A program made the position numbers and the translations under genes. Shown here piece by piece: positions 1 through 8,561 of a DNA stretch of 64,000 nucleotides (position 1 is its first letter; each line of letters opens with the position of its first letter). Below the pieces are notes generated by a model, which saw only the letters and a list, made by a program, of their open reading frames with translations, did no database searches and was not told the DNA's origin. The stretch covers positions 2,631 through 66,630 of the forward strand of contig NZ_QVMQ01000010.1 in assembly GCF_010501105.1 (NCBI RefSeq), written 5' to 3'. The stretch is from Dysgonomonas sp. 511 (GTDB lineage: Bacteria; Bacteroidota; Bacteroidia; Bacteroidales; Dysgonomonadaceae).

Positions 1-201
1 GCTGGTTACCTGTCCGCCAAGGTTGCGCCGGTATTTGCGGGTCAAACCATCGAAACCGATTTCTTCCACCACATCGCCCTGTGCATCGAGCTTGAAGGTG
101 TAGTGTTCGCCGGCCTCGTTGGTTACGGCACGAAGCTGGTCTTCGGTATCGTAAACGAAGCGAAGGGTGGCGCCTTTCTCGGTGCGGCTGGCGAGTTTGT
201 T
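1..201 (-). pseudogene. Displaced Rhs core fragment, cut by window edge
   Basis: These bases are almost identical to 5258-5458 inside the intact Rhs gene, on the same strand, and encode RHS-repeat residues. The match stops abruptly at 201 and unrelated repeat DNA follows. The fragment therefore begins (in the minus direction) without any N-terminus, start codon or PAAR region of its own. It continues beyond the left edge, where by analogy with the cassette at 1059-2510 a further toxin tip would be expected (inference). Its junction with Rhs lies about 450 bp further upstream in the gene than that of the other cassette, so the two were not made by one identical event. Confidence 0.8.
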
Positions 202-204
202 TTA

Positions 205-451
205 ATATATTTTCACAATATATGGTTGAAAAGTAACAAAGGTAACGCTATTTCGCAGTTTTTCGATTGTTACTTTTTTTCTTCGCTTCGCGCAAAAGCC
301 TTTCTCTTTGGTGCGATGGAAAAAAGTAACAGATGTTACACGTTTGAGGGCGTTTTAATCTGTTACTTTTTTTTAATTTGTCAAAGGGCTTTGAGTATAG
401 ATAAAGTCATTAGAAAATTATACTTTTGCCACGCGATAGAATCGCGCGGCA
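205..451. repeat. Long direct repeat, copy A
   Basis: About 245 bp that match 2518-2763 closely in the same orientation. Shared landmarks are a run rich in AAGTAAC and GTTACTTT words, the segment TCTTCGCTTCGCGCAAAAG, and a terminal small palindrome CGCGATAGAATCGCG. It sits between an immunity gene (460-1032) and a displaced Rhs fragment, exactly as copy B does. No protein-coding potential is convincing in it. Confidence 0.85.
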
Positions 452-459
452 ACGAGGAA

Positions 460-1032
460 TTATTTTGGAATTAAACGTAGCCTCCGAGCATATATACCTT
501 TTTTATTTATCTTATCATATAAGCAAGAATATTTCTTCTTCGATGTTTTTAAAAAGAAAATAGAATCATCCATTGCAAAATCGCCATTAGGTATCCCATA
601 TTCTTTTTGATTGTCAAATTTCACATTATAAAGAGATTCCGTTGCCCAAAAAACAAATAAAAATTCTGTATTTAAAATCAAATTTCCTATATTTATCTCC
701 TCCTCTACAGGAATATTAATTATATCTTCTTTATCCAAATCAGAATCTTTCTCTGACGACCATACTTTGATTAATAAAATATCATCATTATTTCTATAAA
801 TTTTCACGATACCTGCCCCTTCTAATTCCCATGCGATTGGCAGATAGTTCTTAAATTTCACATTAAATCCCTCTAAAGTTAAGTCTGAATCGAATACTTC
901 ACATAATTGTTCATAATCTTCTCCATCAATCCCATCCCAGTTATTTATTACGCTAGAATCTGAAATGATTAAAGGACCTCCTTCTGTACTAATATATCCA
1001 AGGTAGTTCATATATTTATGCTCTTTGTACAA
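460..1032 (-). CDS. Imm21-like immunity protein
   Basis: A 190-residue cytosolic protein with no signal peptide or membrane segment. The N-terminal pattern YLGYISTEGGPL, then WDGIDGEDYEQLCEVFDSD and a WELEGAGIVKIYR stretch, resembles immunity protein 21 of polymorphic toxin systems (recognised from memory, not searched). It starts 26 bp after the stop of the displaced Rhs toxin cassette and points the same way. It is thus the likely antidote to that cassette's DHDP/HYYEG tip. A second in-frame Met at residue 8 could be the true start. The gene is AT-rich compared with the Rhs core, as is usual for exchanged tip/immunity pairs. Confidence 0.75.
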   Translation of the reverse strand: MYKEHKYMNYLGYISTEGGPLIISDSSVINNWDGIDGEDYEQLCEVFDSDLTLEGFNVKFKNYLPIAWELEGAGIVKIYRNNDDILLIKVWSSEKDSDLDKEDIINIPVEEEINIGNLILNTEFLFVFWATESLYNVKFDNQKEYGIPNGDFAMDDSIFFLKTSKKKYSCLYDKINKKGIYARRLRLIPK

Positions 1033-1058
1033 CTTTTACATATGTATTTCATATAATA

Positions 1059-2459
1059 TTAAAAGCCACATTGCTTTTTCTTTTTCTTAGAGTAAGCAGC
1101 GGCTTTAGCTCCTTGCCTCCTTTGCTCCTTTGGTGTTGCTGCTTTTCCGTTATTAATATCTTGTGCAAATTTTCTACGTTCTGCATTTGTCATATTATAT
1201 CCTGGCAATGAGCCATCAACACCCTCATAATAATGTTTTACTAACATTGGATCATGGTCAAACTCCATTCCTGCCGGAACAGAGGATTTTTGCGCTGCTG
1301 TCGGAGTATTGCCATAATGTTTTTGTCTATTATATGGCTCTGTTGGAAATAATGTTAATTGATATGATCCATCACTATATTCTTCAATCAACCCTAATCT
1401 ATCCACCCAAGTATTCGTGTCCTTCACATACGAATACAACTCTAATCCTCCTATTATCCTTATCGGATCCTGACTAATATACATCCCCTCCTCCGGAGAG
1501 TAATAGCGGAAGCGATTATAGTACAATCCAGTCTCACTATCTTCATACTGACCTTGATACCTGAACGGACAATCTACCTTCCACTGACCCTCAAAGTTAC
1601 GCACTTTTCCATAAGAATCAAGGGTGCAAGACCAAACTTTTGAACCCATTTCATCATACATCGCTTCGGGCGTGCCCAGATAATTGGTAACGATAGAAAA
1701 CTCCTGATCTCCAACCAGCTTGGCAGTCGGCACAAATGTCCCTTCCTCAAACACCCAAGTAGTTACAGGCTCTTTCGTTATTTTTAGATACTGCCCTTCC
1801 TCTTCACTGTATTCTGTGGAATGTACCTCGCGCCACTCATGTAGCGGCACATTGCCATCCCATACAAACTTGGTAGTAGTGCGTGCAAAATGCTTTTCTG
1901 TCCTTCTGCCAAGGGCGTCATACGTAAACAATACCGAACGGCCATCGGGACGCTTCACAATCGACAACATACCAGCAGCATTCCAATAATACTCCCATGT
2001 TTCGCCATGCTTGCCCTTCTTTTCTTTCAGATTACCTTCTTTGTCGTATTTGTATGTCCAATCCTCGGCCTTTACAAGCTGACCGCCTTTGGCGTACTTC
2101 CTGTCCATGCGGTCGAGGCTCTCGAACAGGTTACCCGTCTTGTCAGGATTGCGGTGTTCGATTTTGCCATCGGGGAAGATCGTTTTGCTCAGGTTGCCCC
2201 AAGTATCGTAGCTGAACTTGGTCTGCTTGCCATTGTCATCTATTTGCAGGAGTTGGTCGTTGATGCCCCACAGGTAGGATTTTTCGGACAAACTACGGTT
2301 GTTGTGCTGAATACCGTGCCCCGTTACCCTACCCAGACGGTCGCGAGTAGTGCGCGACGACAAGCCGCCTTGCATTGTCCGTCCGATTTCAAGTCCGAAG
2401 AGATCGCGCTGGTACTGGGTTTGCCAGCCGTTGGCGTGAAGGCTGGTAAGGTCGCCCAT
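1059..2459 (-). CDS. Displaced (orphan) Rhs C-terminal toxin cassette
   Basis: 466 residues. The first roughly 332 duplicate the C-terminal RHS repeats and core of the intact Rhs protein, and I count only six substitutions before the divergence point just after SQDPIR. The core ends at the motif WVDRLGL, equivalent to the DxxGL autocleavage site of Rhs proteins. A different tip of about 110 residues follows, with FDHDP, KHYYEG, NMTNAERRKFAQ and a basic SKKKKKQCGF end. The tip looks like a small predicted nuclease with conserved Asp/His, but I cannot name its family. DNA homology with the full gene extends to 2510. An in-frame TAG lies at 2520-2522, so the only ordinary start is the internal ATG at 2459. 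With no PAAR or N-terminal region it could not be loaded on VgrG by itself. It is best read as a stored alternative tip, whether or not it is translated. Confidence 0.8.
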   Translation of the reverse strand: MGDLTSLHANGWQTQYQRDLFGLEIGRTMQGGLSSRTTRDRLGRVTGHGIQHNNRSLSEKSYLWGINDQLLQIDDNGKQTKFSYDTWGNLSKTIFPDGKIEHRNPDKTGNLFESLDRMDRKYAKGGQLVKAEDWTYKYDKEGNLKEKKGKHGETWEYYWNAAGMLSIVKRPDGRSVLFTYDALGRRTEKHFARTTTKFVWDGNVPLHEWREVHSTEYSEEEGQYLKITKEPVTTWVFEEGTFVPTAKLVGDQEFSIVTNYLGTPEAMYDEMGSKVWSCTLDSYGKVRNFEGQWKVDCPFRYQGQYEDSETGLYYNRFRYYSPEEGMYISQDPIRIIGGLELYSYVKDTNTWVDRLGLIEEYSDGSYQLTLFPTEPYNRQKHYGNTPTAAQKSSVPAGMEFDHDPMLVKHYYEGVDGSLPGYNMTNAERRKFAQDINNGKAATPKEQRRQGAKAAAYSKKKKKQCGF

Positions 2460-2517
2460 AAGGTTGTAGCCCGCGCGGATGTCGGCTCCCAGATCGGACG
2501 TGATGCCGATTAAATTA

Positions 2518-2763
2518 ACCTATTTTTACAATATATGGTTAAAAAGTAACAAAAGTAACGCTATTTCGCAGTTTTTCGATTGTTACTATTTTTTCTTCGC
2601 TTCGCGCAAAAGCCTTTCTCTTTGGTGCGATGGAAAAAAGTAACAGATGTTACACGTTTGAGGGTGTTTCTATCTGTTACTTTTTTAAAATTTGTCAAAG
2701 GGCTTTGGGTATAGATAAAGTTATTAGAAGATCATCCTAGCCCCACGCGATAGAATCGCGAAG
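2518..2763. repeat. Long direct repeat, copy B
   Basis: Second copy of the element at 205-451, in the same orientation, placed between the immunity gene at 2788-3504 and the displaced Rhs cassette. The two copies differ by scattered substitutions and one-base indels. The outer end, an ATTTTTACAATATATGG-like run followed by AAAAAGTAAC, is also found inverted near 39945-39996. The element could be the scar or substrate of cassette insertion (inference). Confidence 0.85.
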
Positions 2764-2787
2764 GAGCAAAGGGGAGAATATAGAAAA

Positions 2788-3504
2788 CTAATTTGGCATA
2801 TTATTAATATCAATTCTTGCCGTATCTTCAATCAAAGCCCAATTCCTAGTAGAAGATAAATAAAAACAATTAAATGCATCCAAACTTAATAAGATTATTC
2901 CATTTTTATTATTTCTTATATCATTTTTTTCTCGAACGACATTTTGAGTTATTTCTCTAACTTCGTTCAAGCTATCCTCTTTTGAGCAATTCTTTTTTCT
3001 AAATCCTTCCAATATAGAGAATAAAACTTTTATATATGTTATATATTCTTTGTATTTTCCCGATTTTTGAATAATTGACAATAAGTTTTTATTTTCGGTT
3101 ATAAATTTTTTATCTGCTATTTTAATTGCATCAAAAAACACGTCAAGTTCTTCAATTATATCAATCTTCCACCATAAATCATTTACATACCAATATTCTC
3201 TACTGGATAACACTTTCTTTTGAGATAAATCTAATAAACTTCCTATCCTCTGATAAGCTTCGGAAGGCAAAAATTCCGGAGTATGTAAAGGCCATGTATA
3301 TGACACAGCCATATAAAAAGAGCATGTAAATGTATTACTATATAATCTTGACCGCTCTATTGCAAGAGAAAGGACCATCCCGTTATCTAACTCTTTATAA
3401 AAAATAATATCATTTTTATTCCTTTTCTTTTCAAGAAATTTATAACCTAATATCTCTAATTTCACTTTTAGTAAGTCTTTTATTTTCTTTTTCATATATA
3501 ACAC
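2788..3504 (-). CDS. Probable immunity protein for the intact Rhs toxin
   Basis: 238 residues, no signal peptide, rich in Lys and Ile. It follows the Rhs effector by 46 bp on the same strand, which is the standard position of a cognate immunity gene. I do not recognise a named family. The N-terminus (KIKDLLKVKLEILGYKFLEKKRN, then NGMVLSLAIERSR) has the look of a DUF4304-type fold, but this is a weak impression. The start may be the Met at residue 4 (MKKKIKDLLK). Base composition is strongly AT-rich beside the GC-richer Rhs core, in line with a tip/immunity module acquired by exchange. Confidence 0.6.
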   Translation of the reverse strand: MLYMKKKIKDLLKVKLEILGYKFLEKKRNKNDIIFYKELDNGMVLSLAIERSRLYSNTFTCSFYMAVSYTWPLHTPEFLPSEAYQRIGSLLDLSQKKVLSSREYWYVNDLWWKIDIIEELDVFFDAIKIADKKFITENKNLLSIIQKSGKYKEYITYIKVLFSILEGFRKKNCSKEDSLNEVREITQNVVREKNDIRNNKNGIILLSLDAFNCFYLSSTRNWALIEDTARIDINNMPN

Positions 3505-3550
3505 ATTGATGCTTTTGATAAATTTAACTTCTAATTTTCACTTAGTTTCT

Positions 3551-6500
3551 TTAAGGACATTTTTTCTTTGGTCCAATATAAGTACTTGATGTAGGAAGAT
3601 ACTTCGAATCTTTTGGATTATAGTACCAAATAAAAGTTTTAAATTTATTTTTTTGCATCAATGCAGCCCTTTTCTTAGCCTCTCTCCTGCCTGTTCTTGT
3701 ATTAGGTTTTATAATTACAACAATATTACCTTTTTTCCCATCCTTTCTTACCCTTTCTCCTGATTTTAAATCAATTGTAACTTCTGTATCATAACCTATT
3801 TTTTCTATTTTAGCCTCAATTTGCCTATGAGCTTCTTTTCCAATGGAAGCACCAGAACTATTACCACTTGTTCCTGATTTCGCTAATCCAAATTGATCTA
3901 ACCATGAATTAATATCATGCACATAAGAATAAAGTTCAAGCCCCCCTTCTGTCCTTATCGGATCCTGACTAATATACATCCCCTCCTCCGGAGAGTAATA
4001 CCTAAAACGATTATAATATAATCCCGTTTCCGAGTCCTCGTACTGACCTTGGTACCTGAACGGACAATCTACCTTCCACTGACCCTCAAAGTTACGCACT
4101 TTTCCGTAAGAATCAAGGGTGCAAGACCAAACTTTTGAACCCATTTCATCATACATCGCTTCGGGAGTACCCAAATAATTGGTAACGATGGAAAACTCCT
4201 GATCTCCAACCAGCTTGGCTGTCGGCACAAATGTTCCTTCCTCAAACACCCAAGTAGTTACAGGCTCTTTCGTTATTTTTAGATACTGCCCTTCCTCTTC
4301 ACTGTATTCTGTGGAATGTACCTCGCGCCACTCATGTAGCGGCACATTGCCATCCCATACAAACTTGGTAGTAGTACGTGCAAAATGCTTTTCTGTCCTT
4401 CTGCCAAGGGCATCATACTTAAACAATACCGAACGGCCATCGGGACGCTTTACAATCGACAACATTCCAGCAGCATTCCAATAATACTCCCAGGTTTCGC
4501 CGTGCTTACCCTTCTTTTCTTTCAGATTACCTTCCTTGTCATACTTGTACGTCCAGTCCTCGGTCTTTACAAGCTGACCGCCTTTGGCGTACTTCCTGTC
4601 CATACGGTCGAGGCTCTCGAACAGGTTACCCGTCTTGTCGGGGTTGCGGTGTTCGATTTTGCCATCGGGGAAGATCGTTTTGCTCAGGTTGCCCCATGTA
4701 TCATAAGTAAACTTGGTTTGTTTTCCATTGTCGTTTATCTCTAACAACTGGTCGTTGATGCCCCACAGGTAGGATTTTTCTGACAAACTACGGTTGTTTT
4801 GCTGAATGCCGTGCCCTGTTACCCTACCCAGACGGTCGCGAGTAGTGCGCGACGACAAGCCGCCTTGCATTGTCCGTCCGATTTCAAGTCCGAAGAGGTC
4901 GCGCTGGTACTGGGTTTGCCAACCGTTGGCGTGAAGGCTGGTAAGGTCGCCCATAAGGTTGTAGTCGGCGCGAATGTCGGCTCCCAGGTCGGACGTGATG
5001 CCGATACGGTTGCCGGCATCGTCATAACGGCTTTCTACAGCATAGCCGTTGGTAATTTCCCTTATCACCCGCCCCAGAATATCCCGCTCGAGGATCACTT
5101 CGGCGGCACCGTTCTCGGCCTTTATCAGTGCGCCGTCTTTGCGGTATTCGTAGATTTCTTCTTCGCGGTTCTTACCGGTGGGATCGTAGATCACTTTGGT
5201 AACGCGACCTACAGGATCGTACTCGTAGCCTATTTCCTTGCCGTTGGGGCGAAGGACGCTGGTTACCTGTCCGCCAAGGTTGCGCCGGTATTTGCGGGTC
5301 AAACCATCGAAACCGATTTCTTCCACCACATCGCCCTGTGCATCGAGCTTGAAGGTATAGTTTTCGCCGGCCTCGTTGGTTACGGCGCGAAGCTGGTCTT
5401 CGGTATCGTAAACGAAGCGAAGGGTGGCGCCTTTCTCGGTGCGGCTGGCGAGTTTGTTCACGCCGCGATAGGTGAAGCGCACTTCGCGTTGTTTGTCCTG
5501 GGCGTGTATTACGTTACCCTCTACATCGTAGGTCAGACGGCGGATGTTGCCGTCGGGCTCTACCACTTGGGTGACGTCGCCCAACAGGTTGTAAACATAT
5601 TCGGTGACACCGCCCATAGCGTTGCTATAGCGGGTGCATTGCCCCAGATGGTCGTAGCACCATTCGTTGCGGCCACCGTCGGGCGAAAGGGTTTCTATCA
5701 GGTTGCCATGACGGTCGTAGGTCAGGCGCGTGCGCTGCCCCTGCGAACCGGTGATGGTGGTCAGCAACCCGTCTTCGTATTCGAAGTGGGTTACCGCGCC
5801 CAGTGGGTCGGTGCGCTTGACGAGGTTGCCGCACAAGTCGTACTCCCATGCCCATTTGCCACCTGCTGCGTCGGTAGCCGAGGTAGGCAGGTATGGCAAT
5901 TCCGGGTTTTCGTATTCCAGTTTGGTAAATCCGCCGTCGGCTGCGGTCATAGATACCAGATTGCCTATATCGTCGTGTACTTCGCCTGTCATATTACCCA
6001 ATGGGTCGGTAGTCCATTCGGGTTCGTTGTAGCGGTTGTAGCGGAAATCGTATTCACCGCCGTTAGGATCTATACGTTTGGTTACCAGCCCATAGCGATG
6101 ATAGTAGATCGTCTTTTCGCCCAGCGAGTTGGTTACCTCCGTGCAGTCGGGGGCCACATAGCTCAGCTTGTGGTGGAACAATCCGCCGCTACCCCTGATT
6201 TCGAGACATTTGGCATCGTACTTAGTGCCATCGTAGGTTATATCCCATGTAGTACCGTTTCGCCATGTTTCTTTGGTCAGCAATGTACCTTTATATTCAA
6301 AGTACATGGTATTGCCCAGCGCATCGGTCTGCGCTGTCAAGCGTCCGTGCGTATCGTACTCGTAAGACGAGGCAGGGAAATATTTGCGCGGGTCTTCGGC
6401 ATCGGGCAGGAGGATAGTTCTTATATGCCCCTTTCCATCGGTTTCGAAACGGATAATGCGGCCTGCTGTATCTGTCATGCGGCTAAGGACACCATCGTTA

Positions 6501-8098
6501 TCGTATTCGAGGCGAATAGAATAGCCGTTCTTATTGCTGATACTTTGCAGCAGGTTGGCTTCGCTCTTATTGTGAGGGTTCTTATATATCTTCGCCGTAA
6601 AGCGGTATATCAACCCTGTAAGGTCGGTAATATAATAACTGTCGGTATCGTCGCGATAGAGCCATAGCTTTTCCTGCCGGTTGAAGCAGGATTCGCCTAC
6701 GCCTATATGGTCGAAGATGGTCAGCCGCCCGTCATTCATCCGCAGGGTTATGCAATCGGCATCGGGCGACAGGTCGAGCGCCATATCGTAGCTATGATGC
6801 CATCCTGTACCCAGAGGTCCATCGTATTCGCTATACGAATAGTAGGTACGCTCCCACTCTATTGGAATGATACCCGGCAACGAGAAATCGACATTGTCGG
6901 TGTAGAAGTTACCGGATGCCACATCGGCAGGGTGAGAAGTTCCTGTTCCTATCAACTTGGATACGGCGGTAAAGAACTTACATTTCAGTTTGGTGTTTTT
7001 GCCGTTCGCCTTGCTTTTGGTCGATAGCTTCCTTATCATGGCTTCGTTTTTTCGGCGCATTTTACCTAAACCTGCTTTAAAGAGGCGGGTGCCTATTGTA
7101 AGCGGATTGATAGGTGTAGGTATGATATTGGTAATAACCTGCTTTGCCATCGGGATAGGCATAATCACTCCCGACGGGACATAAAGATGGGCTGGGAATA
7201 TTGGTTTTTTGTCGGCATTACGGTTGGGCTTCTTGTTGTGTATGGAAAAGATGCCGACATCCCAACAATCGTTGTGCATATGCGGTGCTGTACCTGTAAG
7301 CGGCGAAGCATCGGCTACCACAAAGAAGCTGCCCAACAGCGAGTGCCCGTTGTTCTTAGCCACCATACGCGAATAGACGGGATGGAAGCCTGCTCCCATC
7401 GGGATATGCGGAATCATCTTGGATGGCGTTCCTGCCACTACGCGCGGGAAAGGACCGACCTTGACGCTTGCTCCCAGCATAGAGACTACCATAGTGGCTA
7501 CAGTATAACCCAGATTAGCTGCTTTTACGGCATTGGCTTCTCCCAAGGATACCCCACCTTCGTTGCCTTCTTCGCCATCGTCTACAGGTGGTACTTCCGG
7601 CGGTACAGGAATCAATTCTAAGGCTGCACATGAAACGAAGTCCATCAACCGGAACATTATCCCACCATAGAAATGCGGCATCGGTATCGGGGCTGGCGCC
7701 GGAGGAATATTTACCATATGTACATCTATTCCGAATACAGGATCCATCAGCTTGGTCACCGGTAAGATAGCCTGTCCTTTAAAGGCGGCAAGTTTTTGCA
7801 TTATAGGCATCATCACCGATTCGCTGATCTTTGTGCTCAAAGATGTTATGGTACCGAATGCCATTATTGCGCCTTCGCCAGCATTTAGAAGAGTTGCCGC
7901 AGCTTTTTCGCCATCTGTAGCTTTCTTGTTATTGTTAATTTTATCTTGTGCCTCTTTAAGCCCTGACAACTGCTGCGCTACCTGGTTTATTTCATTTTTG
8001 GCATGCGAGGTGGCCGTATAGCCATCATTGGGGTCTATATCGAAGACTTTGCCATCTCCTTTTGGCTTACTATTTGAAGATGTATTTTTTTTAGCCAT
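3551..8098 (-). CDS. PAAR-like/Rhs T6SS effector
   Basis: 1515 residues. The N-terminal ~350 residues hold a hydrophobic PAAR-like region (for example MPHFYGG and IPHIPMGAG). A DUF6531-like segment follows (SHPADVASGNFYTD, then WERTYYS, about 390-430), then YD-type RHS repeats to about 1300. The Rhs core (FRYQGQYEDSETGLYYNRFRYY, then SQDPIR) ends in WLDQFGL at about 1400, the presumed self-cleavage site. The final ~110 residues are a variable toxin. GKEAHRQIE, a basic VRKDGKKGN loop and IIKPNTRTGRREAKKR suggest a restriction-endonuclease-like nuclease, although the usual Glu of the E-x-K position appears to be Ile. In this family the effector is carried on the VgrG spike and the tip is released in the target cell. 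The gene is last in the vgrG-adaptor-Imm17-like run and is followed by its putative immunity gene. Confidence 0.88.
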   Translation of the reverse strand: MAKKNTSSNSKPKGDGKVFDIDPNDGYTATSHAKNEINQVAQQLSGLKEAQDKINNNKKATDGEKAAATLLNAGEGAIMAFGTITSLSTKISESVMMPIMQKLAAFKGQAILPVTKLMDPVFGIDVHMVNIPPAPAPIPMPHFYGGIMFRLMDFVSCAALELIPVPPEVPPVDDGEEGNEGGVSLGEANAVKAANLGYTVATMVVSMLGASVKVGPFPRVVAGTPSKMIPHIPMGAGFHPVYSRMVAKNNGHSLLGSFFVVADASPLTGTAPHMHNDCWDVGIFSIHNKKPNRNADKKPIFPAHLYVPSGVIMPIPMAKQVITNIIPTPINPLTIGTRLFKAGLGKMRRKNEAMIRKLSTKSKANGKNTKLKCKFFTAVSKLIGTGTSHPADVASGNFYTDNVDFSLPGIIPIEWERTYYSYSEYDGPLGTGWHHSYDMALDLSPDADCITLRMNDGRLTIFDHIGVGESCFNRQEKLWLYRDDTDSYYITDLTGLIYRFTAKIYKNPHNKSEANLLQSISNKNGYSIRLEYDNDGVLSRMTDTAGRIIRFETDGKGHIRTILLPDAEDPRKYFPASSYEYDTHGRLTAQTDALGNTMYFEYKGTLLTKETWRNGTTWDITYDGTKYDAKCLEIRGSGGLFHHKLSYVAPDCTEVTNSLGEKTIYYHRYGLVTKRIDPNGGEYDFRYNRYNEPEWTTDPLGNMTGEVHDDIGNLVSMTAADGGFTKLEYENPELPYLPTSATDAAGGKWAWEYDLCGNLVKRTDPLGAVTHFEYEDGLLTTITGSQGQRTRLTYDRHGNLIETLSPDGGRNEWCYDHLGQCTRYSNAMGGVTEYVYNLLGDVTQVVEPDGNIRRLTYDVEGNVIHAQDKQREVRFTYRGVNKLASRTEKGATLRFVYDTEDQLRAVTNEAGENYTFKLDAQGDVVEEIGFDGLTRKYRRNLGGQVTSVLRPNGKEIGYEYDPVGRVTKVIYDPTGKNREEEIYEYRKDGALIKAENGAAEVILERDILGRVIREITNGYAVESRYDDAGNRIGITSDLGADIRADYNLMGDLTSLHANGWQTQYQRDLFGLEIGRTMQGGLSSRTTRDRLGRVTGHGIQQNNRSLSEKSYLWGINDQLLEINDNGKQTKFTYDTWGNLSKTIFPDGKIEHRNPDKTGNLFESLDRMDRKYAKGGQLVKTEDWTYKYDKEGNLKEKKGKHGETWEYYWNAAGMLSIVKRPDGRSVLFKYDALGRRTEKHFARTTTKFVWDGNVPLHEWREVHSTEYSEEEGQYLKITKEPVTTWVFEEGTFVPTAKLVGDQEFSIVTNYLGTPEAMYDEMGSKVWSCTLDSYGKVRNFEGQWKVDCPFRYQGQYEDSETGLYYNRFRYYSPEEGMYISQDPIRTEGGLELYSYVHDINSWLDQFGLAKSGTSGNSSGASIGKEAHRQIEAKIEKIGYDTEVTIDLKSGERVRKDGKKGNIVVIIKPNTRTGRREAKKRAALMQKNKFKTFIWYYNPKDSKYLPTSSTYIGPKKKCP

Positions 8099-8187
8099 AA
8101 TGTTTTATTGTGTAGGTTTTATAATTCTTATTGATATCAAAACATTGTGTTTTATTCTGAAAACAAGTAGTAGCCGTAATTATTAAT

Positions 8188-8454
8188 TCACATAAGAAAA
8201 TATAGAATCACTCCAAATACAATTAATATAGCACCTGTAGTTCCAACAATTATACGTGCTAATTTTTCACTTACATTATATTTAACCCATGCTAGATTAA
8301 AAATACGACCATCATCCTCGAATATCCACTTCCAGTTTCTAATTGCTCCCAATAAGAGAATAAACCCAAATAGAGGAAGGATAAGTTTTGCATACTGAGG
8401 ATTTTCAGAAAAAAATCTCTTTACTGCATCATAAGCATTTTGAATAAACTCCAT
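8188..8454 (-). CDS. Imm17-like two-helix membrane protein
   Basis: 88 residues with two predicted membrane helices (about 22-39, LILPLFGFILLLGAI, and 67-87, IIVGTTGAILIVFGVILYF). Between them is a short polar segment with RNWKWIFEDD. The pattern of hydrophobic helix, NWKW and a second helix resembles the immunity protein 17 family, which is often found next to Rhs genes. It lies between the TPR protein and the Rhs gene, upstream of the effector, whereas the cognate soluble immunity gene lies downstream. It may therefore be a second immunity factor or an accessory of effector loading. Confidence 0.6.
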   Translation of the reverse strand: MEFIQNAYDAVKRFFSENPQYAKLILPLFGFILLLGAIRNWKWIFEDDGRIFNLAWVKYNVSEKLARIIVGTTGAILIVFGVILYFLM

Positions 8455-8561
8455 TTCAGAAAAAACAAATTAAGAATTAAAAATATATTATTGCGAACTA
8501 CCCTTTCTTTAATATCTTGACCAGGCAATTAAAACCTGATACATAATATACCCAAAGGAAA

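Noticed and set aside
1890..2513. 207-codon plus-strand open frame over the displaced Rhs cassette
   Set aside because: Same antisense effect as in the full Rhs gene; no domain or upstream promoter.
4799..6667. 622-codon open frame on the plus strand opposite the Rhs gene
   Set aside because: It is the antisense shadow of the GC-richer, repetitive Rhs core. The protein has no recognisable domain and the minus-strand reading is a clear Rhs protein.
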